NCBI RefSeq assembly: GCF_901538355.1
Contig: NZ_LR593887.1
Coordinates: 2,332,920 to 2,396,919 of the forward strand
Source: Tuwongella immobilis
Lineage (GTDB): Bacteria > Planctomycetota > Planctomycetia > Gemmatales > Gemmataceae
Direction: 5' to 3'
DNA: 64,000 nt
The stretch's first letter is position 1, and each line of letters begins with the position of its first letter. The notes beneath the pieces are model-generated. The model had not been told where the DNA came from. It was given only the letters and a program-made list of their open reading frames with translations, and ran no database searches. This document shows, piece after piece, positions 18,607-27,586 of the stretch. Both the position numbers and the translations under genes were made by a program.

Positions 18607-20886
18607 TTACGGCAATTTGCCGCGTTCGCCTTCAATCGCATCCGCGGCGTGTGCCCGAGTAATCGTCTCTTCGGTCGAAGTGGGATCCACTTCGCGACAG
18701 GTCGCGGTGAGGTGATTGACCAGATCCTCCAAATCGGTCTGCCAATCGAGCGGATCCCCTTCGCTGGGCGTCACTTGCAGAAATTCCTGAATCAGCAGAA
18801 TCATCCGCAACAGATGCCGGAAGATAATCCCTTCTTGCTTGATGAGATCGCGTGTTCGGACATACAAATTAAAGTTTCCGGCAAAGTCACTCATGAGCGA
18901 ACCCGCGGCCCAGACAGCGGTTGCGCTCACATCCGTCACCTCGGGCCGCAGTGCCTCGAAGTACATCCGCAGTTTCTCGGCAAAGTGCGGCGGACGATCT
19001 TCCCATGGGATGAACTCGTCTTCGCCGAAGGAGTCGTCGGTGTCATCGTCTGCCGATGGTTCAGGCTTGGTGGCCATCAGTCCGCGGGCGATCAATTCGG
19101 GATCGAGTCGATCGCGGGTGAGCGGTCCAGGGGCCATCTCCCAGGGAACCCGCACGAATTTCAGCAAGGGGCGGGGAAGTTCCAACACGCTTTCAAACGC
19201 TTGGATGCGTTCCATGCGGCTGGCGATGCCCAATTGGTCGGCCAAGAATGCCCCGTATAAGGGGTGGACGCTCCGAAAGACGAGTAGTCGATCGAGCGTT
19301 GGATTGGCATGCGCCAGCACCGACTCATACGGCGGCGGTGGCGATTTCGATTCGGGATCGATCACCGGTGGCGGCGGGTCGAGCGTGATGTAGCCCATCT
19401 CGTGCAGCGTCCGCAGCATCGACTCTAAGTTCTTCTGCGCAGCGATGATGCGCGGTTCATCCAACATCCGCTTGCGAATCACCCCGCGAACCACGCTGAC
19501 TTCCGGAGACAGCTTCAACAGATAGGCCAATAATCGCCAGGGGATTTGGCCTTTGCTGTAGAGTTTGCCGGGGGGCGCATTCTGGAGTTTGTCGAAATGC
19601 TGATCGGTCCAGTATTGCCGTTTCTCGTTGCGCGTCGGTTTCTTCCGCTTGAGTTCCTTCTTTTTCCGAATCAACATCGGGTCTTTGGTATCTTCGGGAA
19701 TCAATTCGTACTGGCGTTTCCAGCGCAGAATGCGAACATCGTCTTCATGGGCCAATGCGTAGACGAATCCTTGGGTATCGTACTGCGGACGACCGGCGCG
19801 ACCGAAAATCTGATGGGCGGTACTCGCATCGATGAGTTTCTCACCGCCAAACGGCCCCTTCATCAGGCTGGTCAGCACGACGGAGCGAGCGGGGAGATTG
19901 ATCCCGGCGGCGAGTGTCTCGGTACACACGGCGACGCTCAGCAGTTTCTGTTCGAACAATTCTTCGACTTTGCGACGATACACCGGCAGCAGCCCAGCAT
20001 GGTGGACGCCCACGCCGCGACGGAGCATTTGTTTGAGCTTTGGGCCAACTCCCTGCGTCCAATCCAATCCTTCGATGTGATCCAACAGCGGCTGACGCTG
20101 CGAAGGATGCAGAAGGTCTTTCCCCTTCAGCATTTCCGCCACAGACCAGCATTCATCGCGGTTGAAGCAGAACACCAGCGCAGGGGTATGTCGGATGGTC
20201 GGATCACCTTTGGTCATATCGAGCAGCAGCTCGTCCAAAAACTGATCGGGCACCCATCGGTAACTCAGTGGTACCTTGCGCTCGGTGCCTTCGACCAATT
20301 CGAGTTTGCGACCGTGAACCCGATCCAGCCAGTTGGTAAATTCGACGGAATTTCCGACCGTTGCGGAGAGCAACAGCAGGCGGATGTGCTTGGGCAGCAT
20401 CGACAGCGACAATTCCCAGACGATTCCGCGCTGCGGATCGGCGAAGCTGTGGAATTCGTCCATGACGACGGCGGAAACGCGGCCCCAGTCGAGGTCTTCC
20501 GGGTTCAACAGGCGATTGAGCAGAATTTCGGCGACAACCACCAGCACACGCGCGCCAGGATTGACGCGGCGGTTGCCGGTGATCAGGCCGACATCGTCGC
20601 GGCTGAATCCCCACAATTCCGCGGCGTCCTGCATTTCGGCGAATTTCTGTTCGGAGAGCGCGATCAGTGGCGTGGTGTAATAGGCCACGGTATCGGTCCG
20701 CAGTGCCTCGTAGAGCGCGGCTTGGGCAATCAGCGTCTTGCCGGTGCCGGTGGGGGCACAAACCAGCACACCGTTTTCTGCCGTAAACCAATTCAGGATC
20801 GCATCTTCCTGCAATGGATACGGCGTGTAGGGAATCATCCCCAGATATTCGGTCAACAATTGTTCGCGATCGGGAATCGGTGCCAT
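18607..20886 (-). CDS. Ski2-like superfamily 2 DEAD/DEAH-box helicase
   Basis: A 759-residue helicase. Motifs, counted from the chosen ATG: Q-motif-like YPLQEDAI (23-30), Walker A APTGTGKT (44-51), TTPLIAL, DEFH box (143-146), SAT motif LLLLSATVGN, and the C-terminal lobe with GVGVHHAGLLPVYRRKVEELF, CTETLAAGINLPARSVV and QIFGRAGRPQYD. This set is typical of Ski2/Mtr4/Hel308-like RNA or DNA helicases. Residues about 400-440 are very basic. An alternative GTG start at 20916 overlaps the upstream stop by four bases (GTGA) and would add ten residues; the ATG has GAG/GAGG 9-15 bases upstream. It is the last gene of a four-gene helicase operon. Confidence 0.88.
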   Translation of the reverse strand: MAPIPDREQLLTEYLGMIPYTPYPLQEDAILNWFTAENGVLVCAPTGTGKTLIAQAALYEALRTDTVAYYTTPLIALSEQKFAEMQDAAELWGFSRDDVGLITGNRRVNPGARVLVVVAEILLNRLLNPEDLDWGRVSAVVMDEFHSFADPQRGIVWELSLSMLPKHIRLLLLSATVGNSVEFTNWLDRVHGRKLELVEGTERKVPLSYRWVPDQFLDELLLDMTKGDPTIRHTPALVFCFNRDECWSVAEMLKGKDLLHPSQRQPLLDHIEGLDWTQGVGPKLKQMLRRGVGVHHAGLLPVYRRKVEELFEQKLLSVAVCTETLAAGINLPARSVVLTSLMKGPFGGEKLIDASTAHQIFGRAGRPQYDTQGFVYALAHEDDVRILRWKRQYELIPEDTKDPMLIRKKKELKRKKPTRNEKRQYWTDQHFDKLQNAPPGKLYSKGQIPWRLLAYLLKLSPEVSVVRGVIRKRMLDEPRIIAAQKNLESMLRTLHEMGYITLDPPPPVIDPESKSPPPPYESVLAHANPTLDRLLVFRSVHPLYGAFLADQLGIASRMERIQAFESVLELPRPLLKFVRVPWEMAPGPLTRDRLDPELIARGLMATKPEPSADDDTDDSFGEDEFIPWEDRPPHFAEKLRMYFEALRPEVTDVSATAVWAAGSLMSDFAGNFNLYVRTRDLIKQEGIIFRHLLRMILLIQEFLQVTPSEGDPLDWQTDLEDLVNHLTATCREVDPTSTEETITRAHAADAIEGERGKLP

Positions 20887-20912
20887 CGAACGGTTCTCAA
20901 CCTCAGAAAAGA

Positions 20913-23045
20913 TCACGATCGCAATTCAATCTGAACGACGGCCAATGCGGTTTGCAGGGCGGCAATCTGATCGGCGGCCACTGCGAAATGCACCGGGCCG
21001 AGGCGGGCCTGCAACAGTTCGCGGGTGGTGGGCCACTGCCAGATGCCGTCGGCGACTTCTTCGCTAATGACGCTAACCACGTGCATGGCCTCGATTTGGG
21101 CCGTTTGCGACGTGGTTTTCCGCATCAGGAGCTTGGCGGCGGCAGACAACGGTTTGCCCGATCGATCGATGGCCCACTGTTCCAGATCGCTCAATCGATA
21201 GCCGCTGGCGTCGGCGGCTTGCAGGGAACGGGTGGTAAGCCGATAGCGTCGGAATCCAACGGTCGGACTATCGAGCGTTTCCGCGAATCGCCCCAACTCC
21301 GCTTCCAACAGGAGATCCGCCTGGGCGACATCCACCGTGAATGACACACCATCATCGTCGAATGTGACACATTGCTGCGGACGATTTTCGTAATCGCGAT
21401 TGCCGATGAGGCGAAAATTCTTGTAATCGATTGAGCTTTCGCTGGTCACTAAACCAATGCGATCGGTGAGCTTGATTTCGACCAAGCCACGGGAGAACGC
21501 CGCGTCCAACTCGGCCGCAGAGGTAAATTCGATGAGCACTGCGCCGCCGTAAACCGTGATGCGGTCACGTTTATTGGCCCAGCGCTGAAGGGCATCTTGC
21601 ACCACCGGCGGCATCGGCTTCATGCCATGCTGCGACAATAATTGGATGATGTCCTTCAGCGAGAACCCGGATTCCAACCCGCGATACACCTGTTCGGCTT
21701 GCAGTTCGAGCATGCACGCCGAGGAGAGCGATTTCCACTTGGCGAAACGAGTCAACGATTGGATCAGCTTTGGATTTAGTCCCTGACGAAAGGCGATAAT
21801 CTCATTGTTGGGTTGCACCATCAGCGTTTGCCGAAACTCTGGCGCTGCAGCGGGTTCCGGTCCGCCGGCATAGAGATTTCGACCGAGTGGGGAGAGCCGC
21901 AATTGCAATTCATCGCCGATATTTCGGACTTCGATTAACTGCAATGGATACGCCAAGCCGAACAGGAAATGCTGGACCCAGGTTTCGGCTTGAGCGGCGG
22001 CGTTTTTGACTTTGCTGGGCCAACTCGGGTGGCGGGTTACGATCCATTCCGCGAGCAGTTGCGAGGTCGACCACCGCTCGGCGGGCAACCGACTGAGCAG
22101 AAACAGAATCAGAAAGCTAACCGATGGGAGCAGGGCTTCGGGATCGCTCTCCGGGAGTCCGCCCAGACAGGGGTCCCAATCTTCGATGCGCGAAATGCTC
22201 GATGCGAGCTGTTTCAGCACGGCGGAAAGCGATTCGTTCCACACCGCGGGGAACGGGCCGACGTGCAATTCCTGATCGCCCAGTTGAAGCAATCCCGAAG
22301 AGCGGGCCAGTGATAGCGCAAGCAGACCAAGATCCGGCACGGGGTCGTTGGAATCGATGAATGGTGCCTGCAAGGACTCATCGTTTTGCAGGCGGGTCAT
22401 GTCGCGCTTGAACAGGCTTTGCGATTGCGTCAGTCGGATGGGGTCGCCATCCAATTGTTGTCGAATGATTCCCAGCCGCAACAACCATTCCAGGCCGTCA
22501 CCTTGGCGGGCAGGTGGGCCGAGGGTGTCGTCGCTTTGCGGGGCATCGATGTCAATCTCATCGAACTTCGAGCGTGACGCCACGAAGGGATGAATCGAGA
22601 CATACGCTTGGGTGATGCCGTTGAGGCCGAGCCGCGATTCGAAGTCCTTGATGCTGCCGCCGTTGGGGAGCGGATCGGGGTAGAGTAGCGCACATTCCAG
22701 CAGGTTGAGAATCGGGGCCAGTCCATCGGTGTGGCCGAGTGTGGCGAGGATGCTGAGCAGGTGACCGATTCGCCAGCGGTGACAGCGACTGAGGCCGAAG
22801 ATGGCAAGGGTGTGCCGAGCGGCGACGGGGAGGTCTTTGAGTCGCCGGTCTAATACGGGGGCATTCTTCAGTGTGTCTTGGATGCGGTCGATGAGTTCTT
22901 CGACCGGCCATTGATTGCGCGGTTTGAACAGGCGCGACGCGACCGACCGAACGAGCGGTTCGGCATAACTTCGGAGGACGACCAGAATGCGTTCAATCGG
23001 GTCGTTCCCAGCAGAAGCCGCCGATTGAGGGGAAGGCATCGACAT
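20913..23045 (-). CDS. XPB/Ssl2 N-terminal-like (helicase_C_3) domain protein
   Basis: A 710-residue protein without Walker motifs. Residues about 400-520 resemble the helicase XPB/Ssl2 N-terminal domain family (PF13625): FRQTLMVQPNNEIIAFRQGLNPKLIQSLTRFAKWKS, then SGFSLKDIIQLLSQHGMKPMPPVVQDALQRWANKRDRITVY. The N-terminal half is helical with repeated LL-rich segments, possibly winged-helix modules. In mycobacteria a similar protein is encoded beside the XPB helicase, which fits the context here. It begins 6 bases after the small upstream gene and its stop overlaps the GTG of the Ski2-like gene (GTGA), so it is probably translated as part of one unit. It may act as a partner or clamp for one or both helicases; that is inference. 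Confidence 0.75.
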   Translation of the reverse strand: MSMPSPQSAASAGNDPIERILVVLRSYAEPLVRSVASRLFKPRNQWPVEELIDRIQDTLKNAPVLDRRLKDLPVAARHTLAIFGLSRCHRWRIGHLLSILATLGHTDGLAPILNLLECALLYPDPLPNGGSIKDFESRLGLNGITQAYVSIHPFVASRSKFDEIDIDAPQSDDTLGPPARQGDGLEWLLRLGIIRQQLDGDPIRLTQSQSLFKRDMTRLQNDESLQAPFIDSNDPVPDLGLLALSLARSSGLLQLGDQELHVGPFPAVWNESLSAVLKQLASSISRIEDWDPCLGGLPESDPEALLPSVSFLILFLLSRLPAERWSTSQLLAEWIVTRHPSWPSKVKNAAAQAETWVQHFLFGLAYPLQLIEVRNIGDELQLRLSPLGRNLYAGGPEPAAAPEFRQTLMVQPNNEIIAFRQGLNPKLIQSLTRFAKWKSLSSACMLELQAEQVYRGLESGFSLKDIIQLLSQHGMKPMPPVVQDALQRWANKRDRITVYGGAVLIEFTSAAELDAAFSRGLVEIKLTDRIGLVTSESSIDYKNFRLIGNRDYENRPQQCVTFDDDGVSFTVDVAQADLLLEAELGRFAETLDSPTVGFRRYRLTTRSLQAADASGYRLSDLEQWAIDRSGKPLSAAAKLLMRKTTSQTAQIEAMHVVSVISEEVADGIWQWPTTRELLQARLGPVHFAVAADQIAALQTALAVVQIELRS

Positions 23046-23051
23046 GGGGAG

Positions 23052-23303
23052 CTATTCCGCCACGGGAGTCGAGCCAACCACCTGCGGCGTGTGGCCCATT
23101 TTGCGAAGTTCTTCCAAGACCGATTCGACTCGACCGGGACGCACCAGCAGAACGCGTTCGGAGAGTCGACCGGCGACATCCTGCGCCAATTTCTTTCGGG
23201 ACAATAATTCTTCGGCCAGGATACCATCTTCGGTCACAACCAAGCAAACCCGCTTGTGTAATTTGACCGCAAAACGGCTATTCGGTTGTCGATCCGGGGT
23301 CAT
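23052..23303 (-). CDS. Small protein of unknown function in the helicase operon (83 aa)
   Basis: An 83-residue protein starting at an ATG inside the last 26 bases of the XPB-like gene, with GGAG 6 bases upstream, and ending 6 bases before the next gene. A longer frame reaches 23348 but has no better start. The sequence (RFAVKLHKRVCLVVTEDG..., then VAGRLSERVLLVRPGRVESVLEELRKMGHTPQVVG) reads as a compact alpha/beta domain. Tight overlap on both sides and its ribosome site make it a real gene. I do not recognise the family. It has no cysteine pair, signal or membrane segment. A partner or regulator of the flanking helicase proteins is the natural guess. Confidence 0.7.
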   Translation of the reverse strand: MTPDRQPNSRFAVKLHKRVCLVVTEDGILAEELLSRKKLAQDVAGRLSERVLLVRPGRVESVLEELRKMGHTPQVVGSTPVAE

Positions 23304-25053
23304 GGGCAACTCCATATTGTTGCGGAATCGACAGATATTCGCTCGCATCTTGGATATCGTAGCTGTATCCCTGTTCGGTCAGGAACATTTGCCGATGCTG
23401 GGCAAAGTCTTGCTCGCGGGTATCCCGACTGACCAGCGTGTAGAAGTTTGCCGCGGCATCGTTACTGCTCTTGGGCCGGAGAATCCGACCCAGTCGCTGC
23501 GCTTCTTCTTGCCGCGAGCCGAAGGTGCCGGAAATCTGAATCAGCACGTTGGCATCCGGCAAATCGATGGCGAAATTTCCCACTTTGGAAAGCACTAAAT
23601 GCCGGGTTTTTCCCGTACGGAATTCATTATATAAAACTTCGCGGTCGGCTTGACTGGTTTGACCGGTAATCAGCGGAATCTCGAACCGTTCGGAGACTCG
23701 CCGTAACTGCGTGAGATATTGGCCGATAATCAACACACGTTGATCGGAATATTGTTCGAGCAACTTTTCGATGACGTCGTCTTTGAGCGTATTCTCGCTG
23801 GCGATGCGGTACTTGTTCCGCAGTTCGGCCACGGCATATTCCCGACGTTGATCTTCTGGGAGCGGCAGTCGGATTTCGGTACAGGTCGCCGTCGCGATCC
23901 AGCCGCGATGCTCCAATTCCCGCCAGGGTACATCGTATTTCTTCGGGCCGATCAGCGTGAAGACATCGCTTTCGCGGCCATCTTCGCGCACCAGCGTTGC
24001 GGTAAGCCCCAATCGACGTCGGGCTTGAATTTCCGCCGTCACTCGGAAGACCGGAGCGGGGAGCAGGTGAACTTCGTCATACACAATCAGCCCCCAGTCT
24101 TGCTGTTCAAACAGCTTGAAGTGGGGGAACGATTCGGTTTTATCCGGCCGATAGGTGACAATCTGGTAGGTGGCGAGCGTCACGGGGGCAATGTCTTTGG
24201 TCTCGCCGGTGTATTCGGCGACCATATCATCGGCGAGATCGGTTTTGTCCAGGATTTCCCGTCGCCATTGCTTCACCGAGGTGACGCTGGTGGTGAGCAC
24301 CAAGGTGGAGCGTTTCAACAGCGTCATGGCAGTGATGCCGACGATGGTTTTGCCCGCGCCACACGGCAGCACAATCACGCCACTGCCGCCGCGAACATCG
24401 CCACCGGCGTAAAAGATATTCGCCGCTTCACGCTGATAATCGCGTGGGGCAAAGGTCATGCCACTGCGTGCGAGTGGACCACGCAGCAACATCGGGAGCG
24501 GTGCCCCGTCGGTGTACCCGGCCAAATCTTCCGCCGGATAGCCCACCACAATCAACGCTTGTTTCAACACTCCACGATACATCGCCGCGACGGTGTAACT
24601 TGTCTTGTCGATGCGTTCACCGAGATAGGCGACGACTTTCTTTTGGCGGGTGAGTTCATCCAGGAGCAGGGGATCTTCGCAAACCAGTTTCAGATTCGCT
24701 TCGTCGATCCGTTCCAGTCGGACCCGACCATACCGGCTGACGACTTCGGTCAGATCGGTTGCCAGATTCGCGGGAATCGGGAATTTCGTATAGCGGTGCA
24801 GCACTTCCAGCATCTGTTCGGCGGTAATGCCCGCAGCAGCGGCATTCCACAACGACAGGTTGCTAATTCGATAGGTATGGATGTGTTCGGGGGATTTCTC
24901 CAACTCCGCGAACGGAGCCAGGGCATCCCGAGCGGCTTCATAGCGCGGATTGTCCACCTCGACCAGGACGGAACGATCTCCCTGGACGATCAGCGGATTC
25001 GTCGGATCGTAGGTCGTGGGACTGGCCGCAACTGGCTTTCGGATAGGGGGCAT
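23278..25053 (-). CDS. XPB-like DNA repair helicase (SF2)
   Basis: A 591-residue protein from an ATG with GAGGA 5 bases upstream; longer frames run through the upstream intergenic region and are rejected. The N-terminal part (about 15-185) matches the XPB N-terminal and damage-recognition regions (NPLIVQGDRSVLVEVDNPRYEAARDALAPFAELEKSPEHIHTYRIS is split across these). Motifs: Walker A LPCGAGKT (229-236), DEVH box (326-329), LGLTATLVREDGRES with the XPB-specific RED motif (356-358), and C-terminal QRLGRILRPK. Known bacterial XPB proteins are 3'-5' DNA helicases thought to act in repair. It heads the helicase operon, overlapping the next small gene by 26 bases. Confidence 0.92.
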   Translation of the reverse strand: MPPIRKPVAASPTTYDPTNPLIVQGDRSVLVEVDNPRYEAARDALAPFAELEKSPEHIHTYRISNLSLWNAAAAGITAEQMLEVLHRYTKFPIPANLATDLTEVVSRYGRVRLERIDEANLKLVCEDPLLLDELTRQKKVVAYLGERIDKTSYTVAAMYRGVLKQALIVVGYPAEDLAGYTDGAPLPMLLRGPLARSGMTFAPRDYQREAANIFYAGGDVRGGSGVIVLPCGAGKTIVGITAMTLLKRSTLVLTTSVTSVKQWRREILDKTDLADDMVAEYTGETKDIAPVTLATYQIVTYRPDKTESFPHFKLFEQQDWGLIVYDEVHLLPAPVFRVTAEIQARRRLGLTATLVREDGRESDVFTLIGPKKYDVPWRELEHRGWIATATCTEIRLPLPEDQRREYAVAELRNKYRIASENTLKDDVIEKLLEQYSDQRVLIIGQYLTQLRRVSERFEIPLITGQTSQADREVLYNEFRTGKTRHLVLSKVGNFAIDLPDANVLIQISGTFGSRQEEAQRLGRILRPKSSNDAAANFYTLVSRDTREQDFAQHRQMFLTEQGYSYDIQDASEYLSIPQQYGVAHDPGSTTE

Positions 25054-25181
25054 AATTCCTCGAACCAATCTGGCGAGAATCAGCGTCTCGCCCGCCTTCC
25101 ATGCAGGGCTGCACCGATGCTTGATTGAAGTGTATTCCGTTCGGCACCCCATCGCAAGCCGAACTCGACGATCCAATCCGA

Positions 25182-25673
25182 TCAGTCGGCAGATTCGGTC
25201 GATTCGTTCGTCGCCGCAGAATCGCGCAATCGATAGCGAAAATCGCAATGCGATGCTCCGCCCAAGAGCGTTTGCGTGCGCTGGAATTCGATGGCGGGAT
25301 TGAATCCTTCGATCATCGCGGCATCTCGACTGCACGACAATAAATCCCCGAATTCGGATAATCCCAATCGTCGATACATCTCCGCGAACGCACAGCGCGT
25401 CACATTGAATTCGAGTCGATCTGGCGACGATTGCAGTACTTCCAACGACAAGGCATTGCCACCCCGCCAGCGTTCGATGGTGGCTTGCAAATGCGTCAGC
25501 GTGTTGCCCTGTGCCGATTCGGCGGCAGCGCATCCGGCATCGTGCGCCAGTTGACGAATGACTCCGGCCAGAATTTCGCGAGTGCGGGATTCTCCCAATT
25601 CGGCTGCAAATGCCCGCAAAATCGGTCCCAAAATCTTTGCTTCAATCTCGCGTTGTTCCAGTAATGTGACCAT
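25182..25673 (-). CDS. ATC hydrolase (L-2-amino-thiazoline-4-carboxylate hydrolase)-like protein
   Basis: A 163-residue protein with GGAG 9 bases before its ATG; a much longer open frame upstream is an antisense shadow of the next gene. The C-terminal half (about 85-145) carries the family pattern: FNVTRCAFAEMYRRLGLSEFGDLLSCSRDAAMIEGFNPAIEF, then RTQTLLGGASHCDFRYR, including the conserved cysteines. Members of PF14196 are small soluble proteins, one of which hydrolyses a cysteine precursor; most have no known activity. It ends 128 bases before the XPB-like gene on the same strand, so co-transcription is possible. It is divergent from the membrane coiled-coil gene. Confidence 0.65.
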   Translation of the reverse strand: MVTLLEQREIEAKILGPILRAFAAELGESRTREILAGVIRQLAHDAGCAAAESAQGNTLTHLQATIERWRGGNALSLEVLQSSPDRLEFNVTRCAFAEMYRRLGLSEFGDLLSCSRDAAMIEGFNPAIEFQRTQTLLGGASHCDFRYRLRDSAATNESTESAD

Positions 25674-25763
25674 CGCAAAATTCTCCGATTCGTGATTGTT
25701 TCTCGTCCCGGTTTTGCCAATAATACCACAAGCGGTGAACGAATTGGCACTGGGGATGCAATC

Positions 25764-27455
25764 ATGTCGCGGCAACCCAACTCGCAACTTTGGCGGTGCG
25801 TTCGACAAGCCCAACGACGGCTGTTGATGCAACGACTGCTCGACGCTGGACAATCGGCAGTGTTTTGCTCGCTCATGGCCAGCCTCGCGGCGCTGATTGC
25901 GCTTCGCTGCTTCCGCTCGATTCCCGACAGTTTCTGGTGGCAAATTCCGCTTGCGACCACGGCGATTGTGCTGACAACGGTCGCGGTCGCTGTGATTCGT
26001 CGTCGGCCCGATTCGCAACAAGCGGCGGCTGCGCTGGATCACCGCTTCCAACTTGCCGAGCGGGTCACCACCGCGGTCACGCTGGATCCCAGTCTGAAAA
26101 CGATCCCAGCCGGGATGGCGCTCATGGCGGATGCCGAGGCCAAGGTTGCGCCGCTGCCGATTGCATCGCAGTTTCCGCTGCGACTGAATTGGCGTTCGCT
26201 GGCGATTCCCGCGCAAGTTGCGCTCTTGATTGCGGTTGCGGCGAATATGCCTGCGTGGGCGCCCAACCAAACGATGGCGGCGGCTGACCCCGCGACGGCT
26301 CCCGCTCAACCGAATCCACCCGAAGCCAACAACCCCCGAACCGCCGCGATTGCGAAGAAGCCCGAGCCGCGACCGGAAAAGTCCGAGTTGCTCAAAAAGC
26401 TCGAAACGGACTTGGAACGTCAACTGTTCGAGGCCGAACGACAAGGCGTTTCCACCGAGCAAGCCCGTGAGAAAATCACCGCATTGGACAAAATTCAAAA
26501 GGAAATGCAGGATTTCCGCCGCGAGCAACTCGACAAGTTTCAGACACTCCAACAGCAGATGCAGCAATTGGATCGCACCGGAAAATCCGATGCATCCAAA
26601 GACGGCCCGGCCAAAGATGCCCGCGATGCCTTGGCACGGGGCGACGCCGAGAAAGCCAAAGATGAGATTGACCGACTCCGCAAGAAAGTCAAAAACAAAG
26701 AATTGACCGACAAGCAGAAAGACCAATTGGCGGAACAACTTGCGGAGATGAAATCCGATCTGGAACGACTCATGCGCGAATCGGAGCAGGAGAAAAAGCT
26801 CCAAGACGCGATTAATCAAGCCAAGGCGGAAGGCCGCGATGCCGAATCACTGGAACGCGAATTGCAGGAATTGAAGGATCAACGTGAGGGCGATTCGCAG
26901 CAAATGCAAGAGATGTCGAAAGCATTGGAGGAAGCCCTCGAAGCGATGAAGAAGGGCGATTCCGACGAGGACGCCGCCGAAGCTGCCGAGAAACTCGCTA
27001 AATTGGCGAAGCAATTGGAACAGATGGAAGGTGGATTGAAAGATCTGGAAGATGTCGAGGAGCACCTGCAGCGTCTCAAAGAAGCTCGCAAGAAGCTCTG
27101 TTCGCAGTGCGAAGGGAAGGAAGGCGGTCCGCGCGGCGATCGCAAAGACTTTGCCAAGGGTGCGGGCGTTGGCGCGGGCGAGCGACCGGACAATCCCAAT
27201 GCCCAAAGCAATAGCGAAGATCAGCGTGTGGACGGCAACTTCGACCCGACCGGACGAAAACGTGCGACCGGTTCCACCAAGGGGAACGCCTTCACCAAGC
27301 GGTCGCGGCACGAAATGGCTGGGGAGATTCAAGAAGCGGTCCAAGAAGCCCCCGAAGCTCGCGAGGTGCAGCGACTCCCGCGCGCCGCTCGGGAGATGGT
27401 CCGCGAATACTTCGAAAAGCTGGGCAATCCCGACGGCTCCACACCGCCCAAATAA
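25764..27455 (+). CDS. Membrane protein with a long coiled coil, unknown function
   Basis: A 563-residue protein (ATG with GGGGA 9 bases upstream). Two hydrophobic helices lie at about 32-50 and 58-78 and a third at about 155-175, followed by a Pro/Ala-rich linker. Residues about 205-450 are dominated by charged heptads rich in E, K, Q and L (KLETDLERQLFEAERQG, RREQLDKFQTLQQQMQQL, AEKLAKLAKQLEQMEGGL), a clear coiled coil. A CSQC pair follows near 457-460, then a low-complexity stretch. The C-terminus (about 520-555) is again helical. The layout resembles DUF4175-type proteins, but I cannot confirm this. Possibly envelope-spanning or scaffold-forming. Aconitase follows 131 bases downstream with its own ribosome site. 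Confidence 0.8.
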   Translation: MSRQPNSQLWRCVRQAQRRLLMQRLLDAGQSAVFCSLMASLAALIALRCFRSIPDSFWWQIPLATTAIVLTTVAVAVIRRRPDSQQAAAALDHRFQLAERVTTAVTLDPSLKTIPAGMALMADAEAKVAPLPIASQFPLRLNWRSLAIPAQVALLIAVAANMPAWAPNQTMAAADPATAPAQPNPPEANNPRTAAIAKKPEPRPEKSELLKKLETDLERQLFEAERQGVSTEQAREKITALDKIQKEMQDFRREQLDKFQTLQQQMQQLDRTGKSDASKDGPAKDARDALARGDAEKAKDEIDRLRKKVKNKELTDKQKDQLAEQLAEMKSDLERLMRESEQEKKLQDAINQAKAEGRDAESLERELQELKDQREGDSQQMQEMSKALEEALEAMKKGDSDEDAAEAAEKLAKLAKQLEQMEGGLKDLEDVEEHLQRLKEARKKLCSQCEGKEGGPRGDRKDFAKGAGVGAGERPDNPNAQSNSEDQRVDGNFDPTGRKRATGSTKGNAFTKRSRHEMAGEIQEAVQEAPEAREVQRLPRAAREMVREYFEKLGNPDGSTPPK

Positions 27456-27586
27456 TGCGCACACTGCGGGGGAGATCGTTACGATTCGTGCGACGGTTGC
27501 ATTGCCGATCGGCGATCGCTTCTCGACAATAGAGATATCTCACTCCGCGCCGCGCTGCCGGCATTGTTGTTGTGAAGGGATGAAAA

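Noticed and set aside
19546-20934. Long open frame on the plus strand opposite the Ski2-like helicase
   Set aside because: It is antisense to a gene with clear helicase motifs, has no ribosome site or recognisable domain, and its composition (rich in F, G, H and Q) is that of a shadow frame.
23719-25128. 469-codon open frame on the plus strand opposite the XPB-like gene
   Set aside because: Antisense shadow of a gene with all SF2 motifs; no domain or start signal.
25674-26819. N-terminal extension of the ATC-hydrolase-like frame
   Set aside because: The extension lies antisense to the membrane coiled-coil gene, while a good ribosome site precedes the internal ATG at 25673.
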